In this document: piece by piece, positions 54,441 through 64,000 of the stretch | Layout: each line of letters begins with the position of its first letter | Position numbering within the stretch: the stretch's first letter is position 1 | Assembly: GCA_000231825.2 (NCBI GenBank) | Contig: JH720343.1 | Location: 123,222 to 187,221 of the forward strand | Reading direction: 5' to 3' | From: Tetrahymena elliotti 4EA | Taxonomy: Eukaryota; Ciliophora; Oligohymenophorea; Hymenostomatida; Tetrahymenidae | DNA length: 64,000 bases | Notes under the pieces: model-generated | Told to the model about the DNA's origin: nothing | The model's database searches: none | What the model saw: only the letters and a program-made list of their open reading frames with translations | Made by a program: the position numbers and the translations under genes

Positions 54441-56477
54441 ATGAGTGCTTCTAATTTGAAAAGAAAAGAGTGTGTTGCTACTTAAAAAAGGGAATAAGAA
54501 GAATAAAATGTTTGTAATAAGAAGAATAAAAAAGATCAAAGCTTTTTAAGCAAAATTAGTTAAGTTACTCCACAAGAGGAATGCCATTCTGAAAGCAGCA
54601 CTATGGATATATATCCTTTTTAACAGCAAAAGCTAGAAAGATTGTAAAGCTTTGATAAAATTGCAAGTAAAAATGAAAGCGGTACCTCAAGTCCTTGTTT
54701 GAGTGCTAAAAATATAGATTAAATAATAAAAGATTCTGAAAGTGGCTATGAATAGTCACATAGTAAAAAAAATAATGAGGGATCCTAAAGTAATAATGTA
54801 AATTATGATGAAGATAACTCAGATTATCAGAAGATCAGTAAACCACAAGAAATATTCGATTGCAAATACAAACCAAACCAAATAAACTTTAGAGATAAAG
54901 AAAAAAACGAAATAAAGAACTTTCTTCTTAGGTAATTAATATAAAAATAAATACTTCTCCTTTAATATTTACTTTTACAAATCTTCGTTTAAGATTTGGC
55001 CAATAAAGATTATCAATCGTTAATTTTATAGTGATAAATCTTATTTGATACTCTTAAAATTATGATTTAGATTATTTTTGTTTTAAAAGATATAAATAAA
55101 TTTATTAATTCATTTTGTTTTTATTATTTATATTTTAGATGTATTGAAAATAAGCAGAAAACCAAATGTCTTCTTATAACTGGAATGCCTGGATGTGGTA
55201 AAACTTTGACAACTATGTCAGTCTTAGAGGAATTTGATATGAATTAAAGGAAATTTGAATATATAAAATTTAATGCTATGAATTATAGTACCTAAGACAG
55301 CTTTTTAAAAGATCTCCATTTTAAAATTTTCAAAAGCAGAATGTAAACCTCTTGTTAAGACATTCTCACTTAAATAAAGCAGACTAAAAGAACTTCTCAT
55401 CTGTAAAATATTAATTTGAACAAAAAAAATCAAATTTAAATTCAAATAATTTATATTTAAACTTAATCAAATAAAATTTAGTTGGATTTAAATTAACATT
55501 TTTTATTTCTGTTTAGACAAATAATCTTCCATGATTATTTCATTAATTAATCAGTAGACAAATTTATAATTCATTTAATTTTAATTAAAACTAGGACAAT
55601 CTTTATAGATGAATTTGATAATTTATTCCACGGAAGTAGCTAAGATATTTTTATACTCTTCAATATTGCTGCTTTAGAAAAAGCTAATATTTCTATTGTA
55701 GGAGTTTCTAATTCTATGGAAATGGTTTTTGATTTATCCAAAAAATATAAAATTATTCTTCCTGATATCAAAAATCTTGTTTTTGAACCCTATTCACAAA
55801 AAGAAATTTATTAAATTATTCAAGCAAGATTAAAAGAAATGAATGAAAAACTTAATATTTCTCAAGATATTATTGATGATAAAGCTTTGCGACTTTGCTC
55901 AGGTAAAATGTATAATTTAAAAGGAGGAGACATCAGATGTTTATTTGATGTTTGCAAAAAGGCTCTTGAAGAATAAAAAAAAGAAGCAAAGTAAGATGAA
56001 GTTTAATAAAATGATGATGAAAAATAATAAATTTAATAAGTCACTATCCCTAAATTAAATCAAATTATTGATAAGCTTTATAAAGTTAATTATAAATTTA
56101 TTGCTAAAATGCCAATCGAATAGATCCTTACTATTCTTTCTATTTATTATATTATAAAATAAAAAGAAGGAATTGTTGAGATTTCTATTAGTTAAATAAA
56201 GACCTAACTAAATAATTTATGTAGCTTCATGGGTATAGAAATATCCTCAATGAGCAAGATCACAGAAATCTTAGAAAATTTATAATCTTATTAAGTCCTT
56301 TAAATAAGAAATAAAGACAAAGCTTCTTAAAATAGTAATAAAAAAGGATAACTCAATAAGAATTTAGAAAACACAACAGTTTTTCTAAAGATTACAACTG
56401 AAGATATTGAAGAAGCTTTAAGTGAAGAAGATAAATTTTCTGACTTCTTTGAATAATACTGTTAAGAAAGCAAATGA
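54441..56477 (+). CDS. CDC6/ORC1-like AAA+ ATPase (replication licensing), one frame break
   Basis: Three exons (54441-54930, 55139-55402, 55595-56477) encode about 545 residues. The AAA+ core has Walker A GMPGCGKT, Walker B TIFIDEFDNLF, a sensor-1 region VGVSNSMEMVFDL and sensor-2 GDIRCLFDVCKKALEE, the order and wording of CDC6/ORC1. A winged-helix-like C-terminus follows (KLYKVNYKFIAKMPIEQIL...EISISQIKTQLN). The 165-residue N-terminus is polar and disordered, with no BAH domain, which favours CDC6 over ORC1. Anomaly: exon 1 from the ATG reads FRDKEK in one frame, but the conserved continuation NEIKNFLLR is in another; the shift maps to the A6 run at 54901-54906, where one extra A would restore the frame and the exon 1-2 junction. 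An assembly error is more likely than a true mutation. Confidence 0.8.
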
Positions 56478-57505
56478 AATTAAAAAAAACGAATCAAAAT
56501 GAATTTAAAAATAACAAAAACAATTAAACTTAAAAAACATAAAAAATGTTTAATTAAGTAAATTAACATATAAATAATTAAATAATCAACCAATTAAAAC
56601 CTCTAATAAATTTTCAATATTAAAATAGTTATAAATTTTGAAAAAAGTTTTAATTCTACTTTTTAGTATTAAAACAAATTTTTATTTCTTTTACTCTAAA
56701 CCAAAATAATTTATATTTCTTCTTAATTTTGTACCTCAAATCTATGTTGTTTAAAGTATATTCTATCCTATAATCTCAATTTTCTATCAATTTCATATTC
56801 AAAATAATTAATTATTCTTTAAAAATATTATTATCTTCTCCTTCTAAAGTTTATACATTTTCTAATTATTCTTTTTCAATTATTTTCACCTTAAAAATAT
56901 TTTCTCTCTCTATTAATTTAGTTTTAAACTTTCTTCATATGATATTTATTCTTAAATGATTAAAAAACAAAAGTTGTGTCCAAATGTGTTTTTTTATAGA
57001 TGCTATAAAGAATTAATCGAACTAATATTTTATATTTGATATTATTTTCATTTACAAAATTAATTTCAACTTTTTTTGAAGTTTTATTTCTAAACATTAG
57101 TTTATAGTTTCAAATAATAACAAATTATGATTTCTCTGTTAATTTAATGTAAATTTTTTTTATGATTTAAAATTATTTTAACAAAAATTTTACTTTATCT
57201 CAAATACTTCAATTTCTAATGATTTTTGAAGTTTAATTTTAGATTATTTGTGCAATTAAAGAGGAAGGCCAATTAACTAATTTTGAATAATTTTGTTAAA
57301 AATATTTGACTTAGAAAAAAAGAAAATAATTTTTAAGCAATAAAAATGCTTTAAGTAATTTATCATGTGAAAGTTTAGATTTTTTATTATCTCCAATCTA
57401 TCATTCATTATTTATTATTTACTAAATAATCTTTTAAAATTGAAAACAAGAATTATTTATGGATTTAATTTTATTTAAAATATCCAAACAAATAAATAAA
57501 ATATT
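56478..57505. other. non-coding spacer between convergent genes
   Basis: A/T-rich DNA between the 3' ends of the CDC6-like gene and the propeller gene. No frame, fold or repeat recognised. Confidence 0.6.
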
Positions 57506-59251
57506 TCAAAGTTGAATAAATAACAATTCTTTTTCTTCAAGTTTAACAGATGCTATTTGATTTTGATTAAATATTGCACCACCGATTAGACCTTCTTCAC
57601 CAAGATCATAGCCTGTATTATCATCATCTTCTGAAAATAAGCTATTATTTTCAATTAATATTTCTCTTAGCTTAGTTTTTAAATTATAAATTTCCAAATT
57701 ATTTCCTGCTACTAGTATGCAATCTGTATTTGGTATTCTTTCAAGACAAAGAATTTCATAATTTATTTTTATTTTTAATAATTTTTCTTAGAAATAAAAA
57801 TCTCTAAAATCATGAACTTAAATTATATTGTTTTAAGTAACTACTGCAATATGATTGTCACTTAACTGTCTTATTCTAGAATAAGAATATTCCTAAATTA
57901 TTTGAGATTCCTAGCTATTAGTTTCCCAATCTTCATCATTCCCATCTCCTTCTTCAACTTCTTCTTCTTCATCATCAACTTCTTCGTCCTCTTATTCCAT
58001 ATTGCTTTCTTCATAACTCTATTGCTAATCTTACAAGCTTTGTTAATATAAAAATTGTAGCATCTACTGTGAAGTCATTTATCCAGTTTAATCTTGATGA
58101 TTAATATTACTAATTGTTTCGTATATAGGATTATTTAAATAATCCTGAAGTTTATATGATCTTATTATGATACCCTTTTTCCAATTCCAAAAGTTCAATC
58201 TCCCATCTCCATGTAAAGCAATAATTTGCTGATTCATATAAAGTATCCCAAATACATCATGTTAACCTCTAAAGATAAGTTTTTTTTCAATAAAAGCTTT
58301 CTCTTTGGAAATATTTATTATGAACACATCACTTCCTTAATTACAAGCTATTCTTTTATTATCTATTTTTTTTAACCTAAAAACTTAATATTGTAGTTGA
58401 ATTCTACCTAAAACTATCAACTAATCCTAAGAATCTAACTTATACATGACAATTTTATTATCAAGAGCTCCTGAGCAAAAAAAATCTTCTTTAATTTTTT
58501 CAATTACACATATCTAGTTATTATGAGTCTTTTTGATTAAGGTTTATTATGTTTTACAATTATAAAAATAAAGATATCCATAGTTATCACCAAAAACAAA
58601 TATATTTTCCTTGAACTTCATCAAATTACTTTTTATCGTCTGATCCTAATATGCATTACTTGTATCAAAAGCAACTGTTTTTAACTTTATTTTATTATCT
58701 TCTGAAACTTTAAATGGTTTAGTAGAAGATTTATAAACAATTAAAGATTTAAATGAATTTAGCAATTGTTAAGCCTCCTTAGAAAGTTCATAAAAAAGAG
58801 ATTCTTCAAATTCAATCTAAGTTTTCAGTCTATAAAGCTCTAAAAACTTTTAAGAATACTAAGTTTAATATCTGTTCATAGATTGATACTCCTCTTTGGA
58901 TTATTCAAATTCAGTGATAAGATTTTGTTATATTAAAGAAATAATTTTCTCCTAAATTTAATTCACCTCCTTTTTTGGAGACAATGTTAAATCTTTTTAT
59001 AGTTGTATCAATAATTGTTTTATCTTTTCAATTTCATAATACTTTGATGATATTATTTAGCTAAAATTATCATAATTAGTATAATTTTTAATATTCTATC
59101 GGCTACTAAAAATGCAGTAAGAGCACTAGGTTGGATATTTGGTAAGCTTATTAGAACTCTCCAAAGACTAGTCTTAAGGAAATTTAGTTTAAATAAACAT
59201 TAAAAATTAATTATCATGAGAAGTGCAAAGCTTGTAAAATTCTTCTGTCAT
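57506..59251 (-). CDS. beta-propeller (WD40-like) protein with coiled coil
   Basis: A single exon of 1746 nt, 581 residues, start 59251, stop 57506-57508 on the minus strand. The N-terminal 60 residues have a Cys/His arrangement (LCTSHDNQFLMF...CSYC) reminiscent of a degenerate B-box. A coiled coil of about 120 residues follows (YYEIEKIKQLLIQLQKDL; EFEESLFYELSKEAQQLL). The rest is propeller-like strands of the WD kind: VFGDNYGYLYFYNCK, FCSGALDNKIVMYKL, IIALHGDGRLNFWNW, HIAVVTQNNIIQVHDF and CILVAGNNLEIYNL. An acidic loop (EQEDEEVDDEEEEVEEGDG) interrupts the propeller. Related B-box/WD proteins are common in ciliates, but partners and function are unknown. Confidence 0.75.
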
Positions 59252-59368
59252 TTATTTATATTTTTTTGAGGCAAGTAACTTTAAGCTAAATTAAGTTAAT
59301 TTTAAACAAAACAATTAAAAAAATTTTAAAAAGATAAAATTCTAAAAAGCAAAAAAAAAAAAAGTTAA

Positions 59369-59440
59369 AGGTCGTACTGGGATTCGAACCCAGGTCAGAG
59401 GATTCAAAGTCCTCGGTGCTAACCGCTACACCATACAACC
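59369..59440 (-). tRNA. tRNA-Gln (UUG), copy 1
   Basis: A 72-nt minus-strand cloverleaf. The acceptor is GGTTGTA with TACGACC, the anticodon stem GAGGA/TCCTC encloses the loop CTTTGAA with anticodon TTG, and the T-arm carries GGTTCGAATCC. It reads CAA/CAG, not the reassigned UAA/UAG. A long A-run to its left (59351-59363) serves as the T-run terminator on the minus strand. Identical to copy 2 at 61635-61706. Confidence 0.95.
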
Positions 59441-59748
59441 CCAACGAAATAATAACACAAATTAATAGTATTACTTTGTAAGGTATATTTACGAATTTAA
59501 AAATCAGTGAAAATATTCTAAAATAAATAATAGAAAATTAAATAATTAAAAATTAAAAATAGTTTAAATTAAATTTCTCTAAGGTAACTTTTGTAGTATA
59601 TAATGATATTAATTATTTAACTTATAAACGCTATAAATTAAGATGGTTGAAAGATATTCTTAGATTCTAGAAAGAGCTAACAATATCTAATTAAATTAAT
59701 AAATCGATTAATATATAAAAATACACAAAAATTAACAGATACCATAAA

Positions 59749-60948
59749 ATGATATCAAAATAATTCTTAAAATATTCTAGATTAGGTTAATAAGTAAAAT
59801 TAGGTAGCTCTAAGAATACTTTATTCTTCAATTAGTGTTTCAGATTTTCCTTTTTGAATTCTTATAAGCTCTAGTAAGCAAGAAGACTTGCTATTTAAAA
59901 TAAAAACCTTTTATGGTAAAATAATACATACCATTTCTCATAAGATACATCATCTGTAGAGTAGAAAATTAATGATCTCAATTCATAGTTTGACTAGCAA
60001 TACGATGAAAGAAAATTTGATGATTGTTTGGAAACATTAAGACAACTTATAGAATTTAAGTAAGAATAAGGTCTAGATATTGGTTATGAAGTTTAATAAA
60101 CAGGTCATGTTTTGATCAAAAATAAAAGAGTTAAAGATGGATTAGAAGTTTTATATGACTTAAAATCTTAACTTGAATCATTATAAATAGAGGAACCCTT
60201 GCTCTTAGCCAAGATTTCAGAAAATATTAGTAAGGGAGAAATGATCAATTCTAATTTAGAAAAGGCTCTCAGTATTTTGAATGAAACTATTCCTAAAATT
60301 GAAAAAGTTGTTACCTACGAGAATCCTTCCTTGTATGATATGTTGGCTAGAAACTATTCTTAAAGAGGTAATATTTACTCTTTAGAAAAGGAAAAGAAGT
60401 AAGATTTCATAGCAGAATACTCAAAAGCCAAAGATATTTATGAAAAGTTTGAAGAATTGCTTCCGGAACAATAGAAATCATTTGCTATTATTTTATAGAA
60501 AATTGCTAATGCTTGTATTGGTAAAAATGAGCTTGATCTGGCTGAAACCAACATTGCCAAATCAAAGCAATTGTGGATGGAATTAGAAAAAAATGAACCT
60601 GTAGATCCAAATCATTTTAGTACTCTTATTACTTTTGGAGTTGTTGAACTTTATAAAGGCAGAGTACATTAAGGTATGAAGGTTATTAATTAATGCAAAA
60701 CAGATTTAGGTAAGAGAATTAAGGGAGATCCATCTTACTCAAATAGCTACATGGCTTGTATTTCAATTATTGCTGGTATCTTAAAATCAAACCCAGCTGT
60801 TAAAAAGTTATTAGACCAAGTAAAGTTAGAATATGATGAAGGATTAAAGATTCTTGAAGGTTCTGATGAAGATGGCCCTACTAAAATCCTTCTTGAAGAA
60901 TATAAACAAATAAGATTCCAACTTTTTGAGAATAAAACTGAAAAATGA
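59749..60948 (+). CDS. probable mitochondrial TPR-like protein
   Basis: A single exon of 1200 nt, 399 residues, ATG 59749 to TGA 60946-60948. The first 65 residues have no Asp or Glu and are rich in Arg, Lys, Ser, Gln and aromatics (MISKQFLKYSRLGQQVKLGS; NSYKLQQARRLAIQNK), as in a mitochondrial presequence. The remainder is helical with paired-helix units suggesting degenerate tetratricopeptide repeats: YDERKFDDCLETLRQLIEFK, SNLEKALSILNETIPKIEK, YSKAKDIYEKFEELLPEQ, NELDLAETNIAKSKQLW. No catalytic motif is visible. Mitochondrial import and the TPR assignment are inferences from composition and helix pattern. The protein is more likely a scaffold or assembly factor than an enzyme. An alternative ATG at 59643 is in another frame and was not used. 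Confidence 0.72.
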
Positions 60949-62668
60949 AAAAATAATTTTTTAAATTTCCAAAATACAAAAGATATATAATAATATATTT
61001 AAGTGTTAATTTGTCTTTAGTAATAAATAAATTTATATAAAAATAAGAATAATCAAATTTTTTAACTTTTTAAATTTAGGAGATTTTGATTTATAAAAAT
61101 TTAGAAGCCATAGAATTTTAAAACAAGAAAACAATTTTAATATTAAAAAATATGTGTTATTAGTTATTTTTTTTAAAAGAAATTACTTCATTTTAGATAG
61201 GTTTAAAAAATTAAAGACAAATAAATTGATGAATTATTGTTTATTGATAAAATTTTTAACATTATGAATATTTTGAGAAAGAGTTTTGTCAGTAAAATAA
61301 AATATTAATTTAAATCACAAAAAAATAATAATAAAATTGATTTTTCTCCAAGTTTAAATTTATTTAAAATACGAAGCTTCAAATAATTAGATAAGCATGG
61401 AGTTTATATACTAGTATAATAAAATATATATTTGAGGAATAGAAGATTGAAAAAAAAATAATATTATATCAAACTAAATTTGCTTAAAAGAAAAAACAAA
61501 TAGAATAAATAAAGAAATGATTTCTTTTTTATTTTAAGATGAATTTTTTAAAATTCTTAAATTTAATTAATTGTGAAAATTTGAAATAAAATTAAATGAT
61601 AACAAAATGAATAGGCATTGATTAAATTAAAAAAAGGTCGTACTGGGATTCGAACCCAGGTCAGAGGATTCAAAGTCCTCGGTGCTAACCGCTACACCAT
61701 ACAACCGTAATGATATTTCATTTGAAAAACTAATTTATTCATTATAGTTTTGAATAAAAAGCAAATGAAAATAAGATTAGAACATACTTTATTTAAATTT
61801 TCTACATTATTTTTGTTGAATTTTTGTAAGTAAAAAACATAATGATCCTTCATGAGTAAATACCCAGACAAATTTAATTTAAACAAATTTTAAAAAGTTA
61901 ATATTGTTAAGGAAAATCAATTAGTAATTCAAGTAATTTTAAATATACTTCATTTTTTTTTCATTAAAATAATTTTAAGAGTTGAGACATATTATAGTAA
62001 TCTTTAAACAATTTTTTAAGTAAAGCATAAGACTACTTTAACTTTAAACTATTGAGTATTCCTAATTTGATTTGAATTCAATTTTTTAAAAGATATTTTT
62101 GTTTAAAATTATAATTTAGACTTGTTTGAATAATCTTTACAAGAAAATTTACAAATTTTTGAAGTAATACCTAATGCATGTTGTATTTTATTAAATTTCA
62201 TAATAATTTAAAAAATAAATAAAATAAAAATAATTTTGCAATCAATTTTAAATAAATTTAAATCAATCAATCATTCAATCAATTAATTAATATAAAATAA
62301 TAATTTAAAAATTATTTGTTTTTCTATTTTAGTTTAATCAATAATGTCTTTGATAATTTTTAAATTTAAAAAAGAAGAGATTAAAAGCAACAAAGTAATC
62401 ATGAAGAGTATTATCTTTTGCAATATTATTGGTTTAATTTTTTAATTTTAAAGAAAATCTTTGTATTTATTATGATTGTGTGATAGTAATTGAGCTTAAA
62501 AAATATTTAAAATTTTTGATTTATATAAGAAAGAATCAAATTTAATTTCTAGATAAGACACCAAAACATTTCATTTACTTATTTTTAAGCATTAGCATAT
62601 ATAGCAAGCCCAGTTCCAAACAGAATTCTTAATATAAAGTGACCCCTTATTAATCTATCAACATTAAA
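60949..62668. other. non-coding spacer with a tRNA gene
   Basis: A/T-rich DNA that contains only the second tRNA-Gln gene (61635-61706). The minus-strand frame at 61692-61886 overlaps the tRNA and is A/T noise. Confidence 0.65.
61635..61706 (-). tRNA. tRNA-Gln (UUG), copy 2
   Basis: Sequence identical to the tRNA-Gln gene at 59369-59440 over all 72 nt, with the same orientation, TTG anticodon and an A-run terminator (minus-strand T-run) just left of it at 61629-61635. Flanking sequence is not shared beyond the A-run, so the copies are dispersed rather than part of a longer recent duplication. Confidence 0.95.
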
Positions 62669-64000
62669 ATGGAAGGAAGTCCTTACAGCAATTAGGGTTA
62701 TCAATCTTAATATTAATATAAGTCAAATTAATTTAATTCGGCAATGAGCAATAATAATGACTATTATGATGAATCTGTTTCAAAATATGATTCTGAATAT
62801 AATTAGTAAAGCCAACAAACATTTTAACTTAATCAAGAATAAAAGAATTTGCCCACTTTAGAAAAAATTTAAAGTAATTAATGGCAATTAAGGAAAGTAG
62901 GTTACTAAGAAATGTAATAGGTATTTTAGGGAAAATAATTATAAAATAATGAAATGAATGGTTAAAGTTTTAATGATTTATCGCTTGAAAATTATGCTCC
63001 TTGGTTAAAAAATATCATTAATGAAAAGAATTTATTTGCTTTAACAGAAGGGTTAAGGGCCGTTGAGATATTTATTGGTAATTGCAAAGGTTCATTGAGT
63101 AATTAAGTTTTGAAATACTATATTGGAGATTTAATAGAAAAAGCTCCTTTACTTAAGCCTGCATAATAAGTAAAATTTTTTTGATTTTAATTAAATGAGA
63201 AAAATGTAAAATATTTATTAAAAAATCTTAGTAAATGGCTTCTAGCATTATTTGTAATAGTTTATTAAAAGGAGATTCTTAGTATGTAGTAAGCGAAATA
63301 ATTAAAAGATTAGATAGTACCTAGCCTAAAATTGTTTTGTTTGGATTACAAACTATAAAATTAAATCTAGAATATTAGCTCGCTACTTAAGAGATTATTC
63401 TCATGGATGAGACTATGCGTCAATTATTCAAATCTAATTTATCTGTTTTGAAAAATACAAATAAAGATATTAGAAGTACAGCAATTGAGAATTTAAAATT
63501 AATATATATTTAGAGTTAAGAGTCCTACGAAGAAATATCCAAAGCATTTTTAAGCGGATAGAGATCAGTTCATCAGAAGGAAATCTAGGATATATTCAAG
63601 AAGGCAAAGAAAGCTGTTTCAAAAAACTTGTAAGTTAAATTGATATAAGAAGAGATGCAAAAGAATTTAGATAATGAAAAAATAAATAAATAAGTTATTT
63701 CTAAAGGCTAAAAAGTTGATTTATAAGCAATCATTCCAGAAAAATTCTTAGAAATACCTTCCTTTTAGTAACCTAGCTAGAAGAAGAATAAGTTGGAAGA
63801 GATGTGGTAAAACATTGAAAAATTGATTGTTAACTAAGTATAAGTTTATAGTTATAAGGATAACAAAGATTATTCTAACATTTACAAAATATTAATTGGA
63901 TGCTTAGAAGAAAGTAATTTTTTGATATTTAGCGAAGCTTTGAAGTGTGTTCAAAATCTTATGAAAGTTATGAAAAATGGAATTCCTTTTCCAATCCTTA
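62669..64000 (+). CDS. XMAP215/ch-TOG-like TOG-domain protein, 3' truncated by window
   Basis: Starts at ATG 62669 and runs to the window end, with one intron 63170-63231 (62 nt, phase 0). After about 55 Gln/Asn/Tyr-rich residues a TOG domain begins: LPTLEKIQSNQWQLRKVGYQ (helix A with Trp), then ENYAPWLKNIINEKNLFALT, GLRAVEIFIGNC, VLKYYIGDLIEKAPLLKP, QPKIVLFGLQTIKLNL and NTNKDIRSTAIENLKLIYI. This is the HEAT-repeat layout of tubulin-binding TOG domains of XMAP215/Stu2 microtubule polymerases. A basic linker and the start of a second TOG (NKLEEMWQNIEKLIVNQ) follow before the edge. No stop is reached. The family call is good; subtype and number of TOG domains cannot be seen. Confidence 0.82.

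Noticed and set aside
59369..59440. Idea that the tRNA-Gln genes are the UAA/UAG suppressors
   Set aside because: The anticodon loop is CTTTGAA with anticodon TTG, which reads CAA/CAG only.
59643..59790. ATG at 59643 as a first exon of the TPR-like gene
   Set aside because: It is in a different frame, no good donor follows, and the single-exon reading from 59749 gives a coherent presequence.

Overview
The window is macronuclear-type DNA of an oligohymenophorean ciliate, most like Tetrahymena. It is very AT-rich, and genes read through in-frame TAA and TAG as glutamine with TGA as the only stop. Introns are mostly 49-110 nt, GTAA...TAG, and intergenic DNA is almost pure A/T. The DEAH helicase at 17.4-20.7 kb proves the code: invariant Gln positions of its motifs are written TAA or TAG. 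Standard-code ORFs are therefore nearly all fragments of longer genes, and I rebuilt the genes by reading with TGA-only stops and joining exons by phase. For most multi-exon genes the summed exon length is an exact multiple of three.

Layout, left half. 0-2.3 kb: C-terminal part of a Gln-rich coiled-coil protein. 3.1 kb: tRNA-Phe. 3.5-7.3 kb: PX/C2 membrane protein. 8.4-9.4 kb: small type I membrane protein. 9.7-10.6 kb: broken minus-strand coding fragments. 12.8-16.5 kb: large acidic low-complexity protein with a cupredoxin-like domain. 17.4-20.7 kb: DHX16/Prp2 spliceosomal helicase. 20.9-23.3 kb: leishmanolysin-like metalloprotease. 23.6-25.8 kb: THUMP/RlmL-type RNA methyltransferase. 26.8-31.3 kb: cyclic-nucleotide-gated K+ channel.

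Right half. 32.4-33.6 kb: GPN3 GTPase. 37.1-37.9 kb: small unknown protein. 39.3-41.3 kb: leucine-rich-repeat protein with one-repeat exons. 41.5-42.7 kb (minus): TMEM231 of the ciliary transition zone. 44.1-48.2 kb: cyclic-nucleotide-binding protein with a long Q/N/S tail. 49.4-52.3 kb (minus): 941-residue prion-like protein ending in an atypical homeodomain. 54.4-56.5 kb: CDC6/ORC1-like AAA+ ATPase with E2F-like sites upstream. 57.5-59.3 kb (minus): beta-propeller protein. 59.4 and 61.6 kb: two identical tRNA-Gln(UUG) genes. 59.7-60.9 kb: probable mitochondrial TPR-like protein. 62.7 kb to the end: XMAP215/ch-TOG-like protein, cut by the window.

The genes are unrelated housekeeping, ciliary and signalling genes with no operon or defence-island logic, and I see no mobile element, CRISPR array or integrated virus. 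The most unusual items are the His-less cupredoxin domain, the homeodomain with Asp in place of Asn51 on a prion-like protein, the phase-2 one-repeat-per-exon LRR gene, the E2F-like island upstream of the CDC6-like gene, and an 18-bp palindrome present twice near cyclic-nucleotide genes.
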